DNA from: an uncultured Bacilli bacterium
GTDB lineage: Bacteria > Bacillota_I > Bacilli_A > RF39 > UBA660
Length of the DNA stretch: 6,110 bases
Direction: 5' to 3'
Assembly (NCBI GenBank): GCA_947630435.1
Contig: CANRHO010000048.1
Coordinates: 1-6,110 of the forward strand
The stretch's first letter is position 1. The number at the start of each line of letters is the position of its first letter. The notes beneath the pieces are model-generated. The model made no database searches. It had not been told where the DNA came from and saw only the letters and a program-made list of their open reading frames with translations. A program made the position numbers and the translations under genes. This document shows positions 1-4,989 of the stretch, one piece after another.

Positions 1-424
1 CTTTTTCGTATAATTCATCATTAAATTTTGGAAAATATACATCTGCATCCAAACACTCATCATCAATTAATGTTAAGAGCATATAATCTGCGTATTTAAT
101 CATTTCGTTATAAACAGATGCTCCGCCTATTACGTATATATCATCATCTATTTGTTTTTTTAAAAGGTTAAACTCAGCTAACGAACGAATGCAAATAACT
201 TCTTTAGGAAAAGAATTTTCACCTTTTGTTGTTAAAACCATATGAGTTCTTCCTGGAAGTAATTTAGGTAATGATAAATAGGTGTTTTTACCCATTAACA
301 TATGATGATTCATGGTTACGCTTTTAAAAAAATTTAAATCTTCTTTTATATGCCAAATTAAATCATTGCGACGTCCTAATTCACTGTTTTTTCCTACCGC
401 TGCAATAATAATTAATTTATTCAT
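1..424 (-). CDS. folA: Dihydrofolate reductase, 3' end cut off by the window
   Basis: Reduces dihydrofolate to tetrahydrofolate with NADPH in the cytoplasm, recycling the folate oxidised by thymidylate synthase. I translated it from the ATG at 422-424; 141 residues are visible and roughly 20 C-terminal residues should lie beyond the left edge, as bacterial DHFRs are about 160 aa. Visible family motifs in order: N-terminal strand LIIIAAVGKN, the loop ELGRRNDLIWHIKEDL (family pattern IGxxNxLPWHxxxDL, with Asp29 in the catalytic acid position and Ile instead of the common Pro before Trp24), MGKNTYLSLP around residue 44, LPGR near 56-59, and the NADPH-binding YVIGGASVY at 97-105. It begins 7 nt after the thyA stop; its ribosome binding site AGTAGG (431-436) overlaps that stop codon, so translational coupling to thyA is plausible. 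Identification is firm; regulation is inferred. Confidence 0.95.
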   Translation of the reverse strand, partial: MNKLIIIAAVGKNSELGRRNDLIWHIKEDLNFFKSVTMNHHMLMGKNTYLSLPKLLPGRTHMVLTTKGENSFPKEVICIRSLAEFNLLKKQIDDDIYVIGGASVYNEMIKYADYMLLTLIDDECLDADVYFPKFNDELYEK

Positions 425-436
425 GTTATACCTACT
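425..436 (-). promoter_or_regulatory. folA ribosome binding site overlapping thyA stop
   Basis: On the minus strand AGTAGG (431-436) contains the thyA TAG stop (432-434) and sits 6 nt before the folA ATG. Termination on thyA would place ribosomes at the folA start, which suggests coupled translation of the two folate-cycle enzymes. The coupling is inferred from spacing only. Confidence 0.6.
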
Positions 437-1334
437 TAGCAATTGGAAAATTAATTTTTCCATGGTGCTTATAATTCAATATTTTTACATCTTTACAATC
501 TTTAGAATTATCGTAATCATAAAAATTCTTAACGTCTTTATTTATCCATAAATCCGGCGCTGGGTAATCACCTAATTCTTTCATCCTTCTTAATTGTTCT
601 TTAATACCATCTATTTGATTAACATATATATGAGCATCCTTAATGCTCCAATCAAGCGTACCTGGTTTTAGGTTATTAGTTAGCGCAAGCATGTTAAGAA
701 GGGTTGCATACTGCGTTACGTTAAATGGTAATCCAAGAGGTACATCACAACTTCTTTGGTGGACTAATGCATTTAATTTACCACCAGTTACGTCCCACTC
801 ACTTGACCAAACACAAGATGGTAACACGGCGGTATTTAGATAATCATCTTGCCATAAACTCATAACCATTCTTCTATCATTTGGATTATTTTTTATCGCG
901 TCTATTAACCTATCTATTAAACCAAATTTTTTTACTATGTATCCGTATGCCGTTCCAATCGTATGGGCATAATCCTTTTCAAAATTCTTTTCAACCACAA
1001 CGTTTTTTAACTTACCATCTTCACCTGGAACTTTTTGGGTTGCTTTCCATATTCCGTTTTCATCAATTTCCCATTCATCCCATATATGAACATTTCTTTC
1101 TTTAAGCCATCTTACATCATTACTTTGAGCCTGATAAATCCATAGCATCTCAAGAATGGCCTGCCTAAAAAATAGTTGTTTAGTAGTAAGTACTGGAAAT
1201 TCTTCTTCCAAATCAAAATGAAAGTGATAAGAGGGAATTTTAATGGTATTTATTCCAGTTCTGTTTTCTACTTCTTTTCCTTCTTTTAATATTTTCTCAC
1301 ATAGCTTTAAATATTCTTTATCCCACTTAGACAT
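432..1334 (-). CDS. thyA: Thymidylate synthase, B. subtilis ThyA/phi3T-like form
   Basis: Methylates dUMP to dTMP using 5,10-methylene-tetrahydrofolate, releasing dihydrofolate for the adjacent DHFR. The 300-residue protein shows the dUMP phosphate-binding Arg in ENRTG (Arg25), PVLTTKQLFF near 47-56, IYQAQSNDVRWL, the double Arg RR at 154-155, the catalytic Cys174 in LPSCVWSSEW, HQRSCDVPLGLPFN (192-205) and DAHIY (233-237). The residue after the catalytic Cys is Val, not the His of the common PPCH motif; from memory B. subtilis ThyA has a similar PCV sequence, and the C-terminal INYKH-like segment matches that form too. It is longer than the 264-aa E. coli enzyme, partly through an insert around 95-118. 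The start is supported by AAAGG at 1343-1347, 8 nt upstream. It lies 45 bp after murE with no terminator between them, and directly before folA. Confidence 0.95.
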   Translation of the reverse strand: MSKWDKEYLKLCEKILKEGKEVENRTGINTIKIPSYHFHFDLEEEFPVLTTKQLFFRQAILEMLWIYQAQSNDVRWLKERNVHIWDEWEIDENGIWKATQKVPGEDGKLKNVVVEKNFEKDYAHTIGTAYGYIVKKFGLIDRLIDAIKNNPNDRRMVMSLWQDDYLNTAVLPSCVWSSEWDVTGGKLNALVHQRSCDVPLGLPFNVTQYATLLNMLALTNNLKPGTLDWSIKDAHIYVNQIDGIKEQLRRMKELGDYPAPDLWINKDVKNFYDYDNSKDCKDVKILNYKHHGKINFPIAK

Positions 1335-1379
1335 AATACCTACCTTTCTTTATTCCCTAGTTATTCTATAAACATTATA

Positions 1380-2720
1380 TCAATTATATTTCTTTAACTC
1401 AATATCTATTATTTTTAACGCAACTTCAAAATCAGAAAAATGCAATTTTTCATTTCCAATTATTTGATAATCTTCATGACCTTTACCCAGTATCATTAAT
1501 ATTTTTTTACCGTCTAATAATTTAATACCTTTTTCTATTGCATCATGTCTATCATATATAACCTCATATTTACCCTTGGCCCCTTTTAAAACATCATTCA
1601 TTATATCACTTTCGTTTTCGTACCTTGGGTTATCATTAGTAAATATCACGTAATTAGAATTCATACATGCTATTGCAGCCATTTTTGGTCTTTTTAACTT
1701 ATCTCTATTACCACCACAACCTATAATTGTAATAATTCCTTTGTTTTTTATTTTTTTAACGGTTTTAAGTACGTTTAAAACCGCATCAGGAGTATGTGCA
1801 TAATCTATAAATATAACGTTATTTTTATATTTTATTTTCTGCATTCTCCCTGGTGGCTCGTTAAAATCATAAGAATTTTGAAATATCTTTGTTACATCAT
1901 ATCCTAATTCCTTAATTATTTTATATGCCATTAAATAATTATAAACGTTAAAACATCCAACTAATGATAAATCTATTTTAATGTTTTTTTTATCCTTAAA
2001 ATAAACTTTTGTACTTTCCAAACCAGTTTTTATTTTCTTTATTTTAACCTCTTTTCCAATTATGTAATTATTATTCTTTCTATTTTTAAAACGTTTGTAA
2101 TATTTATCTTTTTTATTTAACACGCATATTCTTCTATCTTTAAGCATATTTATTATTTTTTTCTTACTTTTTATATAATCTTTCATGTTTTTATGATAAT
2201 CTAAATGATCCTGTGTTATATTGGTTACTCCTATAGCATCAAATAATAAACCATGTAATCTTTCTTGTTTTAAAGCATGACTTGAAGCTTCCATAACAAC
2301 CGTACTACAACCACTTTCCTTAGCATCTAATATAAGGTTATATAATATATCTATACTTGGCGTTGTGTTATCAAGATTTTTTATAAATCCATCAACATAA
2401 AACCCAATCGTACCAATGTAAGCGGTTTTAACACCAATATAATTTAACATTTGATAAATAAGATAACAAGTAGTTGTTTTACCATTAGTACCCGTTATTC
2501 CAATTAATTTTATATTATTTATCTTATCACTATAAAAGTCTTTAATATAATCATTTATATTATCAACTTTAATTGTTTTTATATCATATATATCATCAGT
2601 TTGGGTAATTATTTTAGCTGCTTTATTATTAATTGCATCTTGTACATATTTTTTATTATCATCATCAACTAAAAAATAATCACCTTCCTTAACATATTTA
2701 GAGTTTTTCCATAAACGCAT
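1380..2720 (-). CDS. murE: UDP-MurNAc-tripeptide ligase MurE, probably meso-DAP-adding
   Basis: Cytoplasmic ATP-dependent Mur ligase that adds the third amino acid to UDP-MurNAc-L-Ala-D-Glu in peptidoglycan synthesis. In order: a short N-terminal UDP-binding domain (YVKEGDYFLV, then AINNKAAKII), the ATP P-loop GTNGKTTT (77-84), NTTPS (118-122), EASSHAL (144-150), ITQDHLDYH (168-176), a probable carbamylated Lys186, PPGRMQ (289-294), IDYAHTPDA (305-313), GCGGNRDKLKRPKMA (334-348), DNPR (363-366) and GKGHEDYQ (412-419). DNPR is the motif linked to meso-diaminopimelate in family members; Lys-adding enzymes differ there, so DAP specificity is inferred. At 446 aa it is about 40-50 residues shorter than typical MurE, mostly at the N-terminus. 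The start is supported by AAGGTG (2726-2731), 5 nt upstream. It ends in TGA. It appears to be first in a murE-thyA-folA unit. Confidence 0.95.
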   Translation of the reverse strand: MRLWKNSKYVKEGDYFLVDDDNKKYVQDAINNKAAKIITQTDDIYDIKTIKVDNINDYIKDFYSDKINNIKLIGITGTNGKTTTCYLIYQMLNYIGVKTAYIGTIGFYVDGFIKNLDNTTPSIDILYNLILDAKESGCSTVVMEASSHALKQERLHGLLFDAIGVTNITQDHLDYHKNMKDYIKSKKKIINMLKDRRICVLNKKDKYYKRFKNRKNNNYIIGKEVKIKKIKTGLESTKVYFKDKKNIKIDLSLVGCFNVYNYLMAYKIIKELGYDVTKIFQNSYDFNEPPGRMQKIKYKNNVIFIDYAHTPDAVLNVLKTVKKIKNKGIITIIGCGGNRDKLKRPKMAAIACMNSNYVIFTNDNPRYENESDIMNDVLKGAKGKYEVIYDRHDAIEKGIKLLDGKKILMILGKGHEDYQIIGNEKLHFSDFEVALKIIDIELKKYN

Positions 2721-2767
2721 ATAATCACCTTCTATATTTGTTTATGTAAAATTCTAAAAATTGCAAC

Positions 2768-2797
2768 AAAAAAGAATAAACAAAAGTTTATTCTCAG
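2768..2797 (-). terminator. Hairpin plus T-run upstream of murE
   Basis: On the minus strand an 8-bp perfect stem (GAATAAAC / GTTTATTC, loop TTTT, extendable by an A-T and a G-T pair) is followed by six T. It fits a weak intrinsic terminator. It lies only about 47 nt before the murE ATG, and I found no convincing promoter between the two, so it could be a backup terminator for leuA or a control point on murE transcription. The same palindrome recurs beside leuA at 2984-3009. Confidence 0.55.
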
Positions 2798-2846
2798 ATT
2801 GTTGACAAACTACATTTTTAGAAAAAATTAAAATTTAAAAAATCTA

Positions 2847-2930
2847 AAAGTGGGAGAAAAAGTTTAAAATCGAGTGTTATTCGATATTAAAAATTCAAAT
2901 TCACTCTTTTTTTAGTACCAAAGTGGGAGA
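2847..2930. repeat. Two direct copies of AAAGTGGGAGA
   Basis: The 11-mer AAAGTGGGAGA occurs at 2847-2857 and 2920-2930 in the same orientation, 73 bp apart, inside the leuA-murE intergenic segment. Between the copies are small inverted repeats: ATCGA/TCGAT (2869-2873 with 2881-2885), and GAGTG (2872-2876) with CACTC (2902-2906), the latter followed by seven T on the plus strand. Function unknown; an RNA motif or part of the repeat element are possibilities. Confidence 0.4.
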
Positions 2931-2932
2931 TT

Positions 2933-2982
2933 AAAAAAGCCGATTGACAAAGCCGGTTTGAAAAACCGACTTTGTCAACGGC
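2933..2982 (-). terminator. Strong intrinsic terminator of leuA
   Basis: In the minus-strand transcript the arms 2963-2982 and 2939-2958 form about 19 pairs (GCCG, one bulge, TTGACAAAG, one G-U, CGGTT) around a short loop, followed directly by six T (2933-2938). It is GC-rich against an AT-rich background and only this strand has the T-tract. It starts about 35 nt after the leuA stop and should separate leuA from murE. Confidence 0.85.
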
Positions 2983-2983
2983 C

Positions 2984-3009
2984 TGAGAATAAACAAAAGT
3001 TTATTCTCA
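2984..3009. repeat. 26-nt perfect palindrome beside the leuA stop
   Basis: TGAGAATAAAC, an AAAA loop, then its exact complement form an 11-bp hairpin beginning 8 nt after the leuA stop codon. On this copy no T-tract follows in the minus transcript; the strong terminator comes next. It is the second copy of the palindrome at 2774-2797 and may protect the 3' end of leuA mRNA or mark the end of the repeat element. Confidence 0.6.
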
Positions 3010-3016
3010 TATGTTT

Positions 3017-4186
3017 TTATAATTCATATTTTTTAAATATCTTTTTATTACTATTAACTATATCAATAAATTCTTTATCTGTGATTTCTTTTTTATTTTG
3101 AAAAAAGCACTTAACATCACTAACAATATCATCTATGTTATATTTATCTTTATCAAAACCTAATTTTTTTATTTTGTCTACTATGGCATGTTTACCCGAA
3201 TGTATTCCAATTACCATGTTATCTTGATATATACCATATTTTTTAGGATTCATTATTTCATATGTTTTTTTATTATTTAAAACTCCTGCTTGATGGATTC
3301 CTGCTTCATGTTTAAATGCATTTTTACCAACGATTGGTTTGTTATTTTGAACAACCGATCCAGTTACTTCACTTACAAGTAAGCTTATTTCATAAATCTT
3401 TGATAAATCAATATTCGTTTTACAATCATAATAATCAGATCTTGTATCTATGTTTGCTACTACCTCTTCTAAAGCGGTATTACCCGCCCTTTCACCAATA
3501 CCATTTATAGTACATTCTACTTGATTTACTCCTTGTTTTATAGCACTCATTGTATTAGCAGTTGCATTACCTAAATCATTGTGGCAATGAACCGAAACAT
3601 CTACCTTACTTAACATACTATTTTCCATCAAATAATTTATAAATGACGAAAACTCCCTTGGAATTGTATATCCAACGGTATCTAGTATGTTAATCGTCGT
3701 TGCTCCACTTTCAATTGCGGCATCAATTACTTTACATGCATAATTTGCATCGGTTCTAGTTGCATCTTCCAAAGAAAATTCAACATCATGACATTTTTCT
3801 TTAGCATAACTAACCATTTCTTTTACTATTTCAATTACTTCTTCTTTTGTTTTATGAAGCTTATCAAATATATGTGAATCACTTGTTCCAATAAACACGT
3901 GAATTCTTGGTTTTTTAGCATCTTTTACTGCTTCATATGCCATATCAATATCATTTTTATTACATCTTGCTAAAGATGCAATAACAGAATAATTTACAAC
4001 CTCACTTATCTTTTTTATTGAAATAAAATCCCTTTGGTTTGATGCAGCAAAACCCGCTTCTATAACATCAACTTTCATCTCATCTAATTTTTTTGCAATA
4101 ATTACCTTTTCATCTATACCCATTGAACAACCAGGTGATTGTTCACCATCCCTTAAGGTGGTATCAAATATTTTTATCGTTTTCAT
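3017..4186 (-). CDS. leuA: 2-isopropylmalate synthase, short form without regulatory domain
   Basis: Condenses acetyl-CoA with 2-oxoisovalerate to 2-isopropylmalate, the first committed step of leucine synthesis. The 389-residue protein has the HMGL-like TIM barrel: FDTTLRDGEQSPG (7-19, with catalytic Arg12 and metal-binding Asp13), SVHCHNDLGNATAN (198-211, metal His200/His202), NGIGERAGNTALEEV (228-242), then the LeuA linker region VGKNAFKHEAGIHQAGV (286-302), YEIMNP and GIHSGKHA (327-334). Classical LeuA is about 510 aa; here about 120 C-terminal residues, the leucine-binding regulatory domain, are absent. Homocitrate or other related synthases share this length, but HEAGIHQ and the leucine leader upstream favour LeuA. 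The chosen ATG (4184-4186) has AAGGAG 6 nt upstream; an in-frame ATG at 4222 lies inside the terminator stem and is unlikely. It stands alone, without leuBCD or ilv genes in view. Confidence 0.88.
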   Translation of the reverse strand: MKTIKIFDTTLRDGEQSPGCSMGIDEKVIIAKKLDEMKVDVIEAGFAASNQRDFISIKKISEVVNYSVIASLARCNKNDIDMAYEAVKDAKKPRIHVFIGTSDSHIFDKLHKTKEEVIEIVKEMVSYAKEKCHDVEFSLEDATRTDANYACKVIDAAIESGATTINILDTVGYTIPREFSSFINYLMENSMLSKVDVSVHCHNDLGNATANTMSAIKQGVNQVECTINGIGERAGNTALEEVVANIDTRSDYYDCKTNIDLSKIYEISLLVSEVTGSVVQNNKPIVGKNAFKHEAGIHQAGVLNNKKTYEIMNPKKYGIYQDNMVIGIHSGKHAIVDKIKKLGFDKDKYNIDDIVSDVKCFFQNKKEITDKEFIDIVNSNKKIFKKYEL

Positions 4187-4192
4187 ATTAAT

Positions 4193-4198
4193 CTCCTT
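4193..4198 (-). promoter_or_regulatory. leuA ribosome binding site
   Basis: AAGGAG on the minus strand, 6 nt before the ATG at 4184-4186. It decides the start: the further upstream in-frame ATG at 4220-4222 has no such site and is embedded in the attenuator hairpin. Confidence 0.85.
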
Positions 4199-4210
4199 TT
4201 CATAAAATAT

Positions 4211-4251
4211 AAAAAAACCCATTACTTGTATTTAAACATAAGTAATAGGTT
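4211..4251 (-). terminator. Leucine attenuator terminator (segments 3:4)
   Basis: In the minus transcript AACCTATTACTT (4240-4251) pairs with AAGTAATGGGTT (4216-4227) over 12 bp with one G-U, followed by a T-run (4211-4217). It lies between the leader-peptide stop and the leuA ribosome binding site, so it would stop transcription before leuA. Its 5' arm is also the partner of the antiterminator segment 4285-4295. Confidence 0.85.
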
Positions 4252-4295
4252 CATAATATATAAATGTTTTATCCACGCAAAACTAACCTATTACT
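4241..4295 (-). promoter_or_regulatory. Antiterminator pairing (segments 2:3)
   Basis: AGTAATAGGTT (4285-4295) is the exact reverse complement of AACCTATTACT (4241-4251): 11 Watson-Crick pairs without mismatch. Forming it removes the 5' arm of the terminator. It should form when a ribosome stalled on the leucine codons masks segment 1. The leader stop codon (4269-4271) lies in the loop, so a ribosome that finishes the peptide would tend to cover segment 2 and allow termination. Confidence 0.75.
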
Positions 4296-4355
4296 AAACA
4301 GTCGTAATAATAGGTTTAAGAGATTAGTATAATTTTCTTTTACAGTATAAAACAT
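4269..4355 (-). CDS. Leucine-rich leader peptide of leuA (attenuator peptide)
   Basis: A 28-codon reading frame from ATG (4353-4355) to TAA (4269-4271), preceded by a purine-rich ribosome binding site AGAAAGGAAAAGG whose AAAGGA lies 10 nt and AAAAGG 5 nt before the start. It encodes eight leucines in 28 residues, six of them within the run LLNLLLRL at residues 12-19; one Val follows at 25. The leucine codons are CTC, TTA, CTA, TTA, TTA, CTG, TTA and TTG, so five of the six leucine codons are sampled. The run overlaps RNA segment 1 of the attenuator and the stop lies between segments 2 and 3, as in enterobacterial leu and his leaders. The product is expected to act in cis by ribosome position and have no function as a protein. 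It is too short for standard gene calling; evidence is positional and compositional. Confidence 0.85.
   Translation of the reverse strand: MFYTVKENYTNLLNLLLRLFSNRLVLRG
4285..4316 (-). promoter_or_regulatory. Leader hairpin 1:2 (pause / anti-antiterminator)
   Basis: AACCTATTATT (4306-4316) pairs with AGTAATAGGTT (4285-4295) over 11 bp with one G-U, plus a closing A-T, leaving an 8-nt loop. Segment 1 is made of leader codons 14-17 (Asn-Leu-Leu-Leu). In classical leu/his/trp attenuators such a 1:2 hairpin pauses polymerase and sequesters segment 2. Confidence 0.75.
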
Positions 4356-4382
4356 AATAACCTTTTCCTTTCTAGTGAAATT

Positions 4383-4430
4383 AAAAAGCACGATAAATCA
4401 CTTAAGTAAAAGTGACTCCGTGCTTTTATT
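4383..4430. terminator. Terminator-like hairpin between leu promoter and leader peptide
   Basis: AAAAGCACG and CGTGCTTTT form a 9-bp outer stem, with an inner 7-bp stem (GTCACTT / AAGTGAT on the minus strand, loop TTACTT). The minus transcript continues into TTTTTAATTT, and the plus side also has a T-rich flank, so it could work in both directions. It lies downstream of the promoter at 4498-4526 and upstream of the leader-peptide ribosome binding site, so it would act on the leuA transcript: either a first attenuator or a structural part of the 5' leader. Confidence 0.6.
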
Positions 4431-4497
4431 AGTACGTGTAGGTTCTTACCCTTTGAGGCTAGATTTTAACTCATACTCAAACTCACTTATTAACAAA

Positions 4498-4526
4498 ATA
4501 TTAACACTTTCTTATGAACGTGTCAA
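4498..4526 (-). promoter_or_regulatory. Sigma-A-type promoter for the leu leader and leuA
   Basis: On the minus strand a perfect -35 TTGACA (4521-4526) is followed after exactly 17 nt by TAATAT (4498-4503), one base from the TATAAT consensus. AT-rich sequence precedes the -35 box. Transcription would start near 4491, giving about 135 nt of leader before the leader-peptide start and about 305 nt before leuA. Confidence 0.8.
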
Positions 4527-4957
4527 CCGTTTATTATATTCTATGCATTCTTCTTTAAAAAAATATCATATATCACTTCATGTTTTTATTTGACTATAAT
4601 AGCTCAAAATAATTTATTTCATTGTTATTAAATAACACACCGACAAACACTTTAATTTCTCTTATAAAAAATTATATGACACCTTTTTATCAAAATTTAT
4701 TAAATAATTACAATATTTATTATAAACTATTATTAGTTTTAAAGTTGTATTAACTTTCATTATCTTTTTAAAAATCATTTATTAGCTATGTATTATAAAT
4801 AAAAAGCTAACGTAAAATTATTTGCTGTTATCCAGCTTTTTAAGTACTAATTTAAGAATAATCCGGTTTATTATATTTCTATAAAGAAAATATTTAATAT
4901 ATGATTTGTTTTGTTATTTTTCATTTTTAACATTAGTTTTTTATAAAACTAATATAA
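4527..4957. other. AT-rich intergenic stretch between metG and the leu promoter
   Basis: About 430 bp, very AT-rich, with no reading frame I can support on either strand. It contains the terminator-like hairpin at 4801-4841 and a 9-bp perfect hairpin ATTAGTTTT/AAAACTAAT (4932-4953, loop TTAT) without a T-tract. I see no tRNA, CRISPR repeats or recognised riboswitch in it. Confidence 0.6.
4801..4841. terminator. Hairpin with T-tail downstream of metG
   Basis: AAAAAGCT (4801-4808) pairs with AGCTTTTT (4834-4841) around a 25-nt interior that can add AAC/GTT pairs. The minus transcript reads on into TTTTTATTT. It could be a second terminator for metG, but the long interior makes it a modest candidate; a bidirectional role is possible. 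Confidence 0.45.
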
Positions 4958-4989
4958 AGAAAACCAAGGTTTATTTTACTTGGTTTTCT
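4958..4989 (-). terminator. metG terminator overlapping its stop codon
   Basis: AGAAAACCAAG (4979-4989 on the minus strand) and CTTGGTTTTCT (4958-4968) form a perfect 11-bp stem with a 10-nt loop. The 5' arm is the last coding sequence of metG and its TAA stop is in the loop. The following tract is T-rich (TTTATATT) but not pure, so termination strength is uncertain. Confidence 0.6.

Larger units (their letters stand above)
2774..3009. repeat. Intergenic segment with imperfect terminal inverted repeats
   Basis: The two ends of this 236-bp segment are inverted copies of each other. Reading inwards from 2774 and, on the other strand, from 3006, both read GAATAAAC, four differing loop bases, GTTTATTCTCAG, three differing bases, then GTTGACAAA: 29 identical positions of 36. 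Because each end contains a palindrome, the core also reads as a 23-nt direct repeat (2774-2796 and 2987-3009). The interior is AT-rich, has a strong hairpin at 2939-2982 and two direct copies of AAAGTGGGAGA. I see no coding sequence and no clear target-site duplication. It may be a small non-autonomous mobile element (MITE-like) or a duplicated terminator; the sequence alone does not decide. Confidence 0.5.

Noticed and set aside
312..1105. Plus-strand reading frames opposite folA and thyA
   Set aside because: They are antisense shadows of well-identified minus-strand genes.
2802..2978. TTGACA strings at 2802-2807 and 2944-2949 (plus) and 2973-2978 (minus) as promoters
   Set aside because: None has a -10 box at 16-18 nt; they belong to the inverted repeat and terminator stem.
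2774..3009. CRISPR array from repeated palindromes
   Set aside because: Only two copies 213 bp apart, without regular spacers or cas genes.
3316..3510. 64-codon plus-strand reading frame opposite leuA
   Set aside because: Antisense to conserved LeuA motifs; no independent support.
4187..4222. Longer leuA beginning at the in-frame ATG at 4222
   Set aside because: The extra 12 codons run through the attenuator terminator and T-run, have no ribosome binding site of their own, and the LeuA family begins right at the MKTIKIFDTTLRDG start.
4439..4455. T-box-like string AAAGGGTAAGAACC on the minus strand
   Set aside because: It lacks the TGG core that pairs with the tRNA acceptor end, no Stem I or specifier loop can fit between it and the promoter, and no terminator shares an arm with it.
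4375..4593. 72-codon plus-strand reading frame
   Set aside because: It runs antisense across the promoter and hairpin region, has no ribosome binding site or recognisable protein, and its codons look like chance AT-rich sequence.
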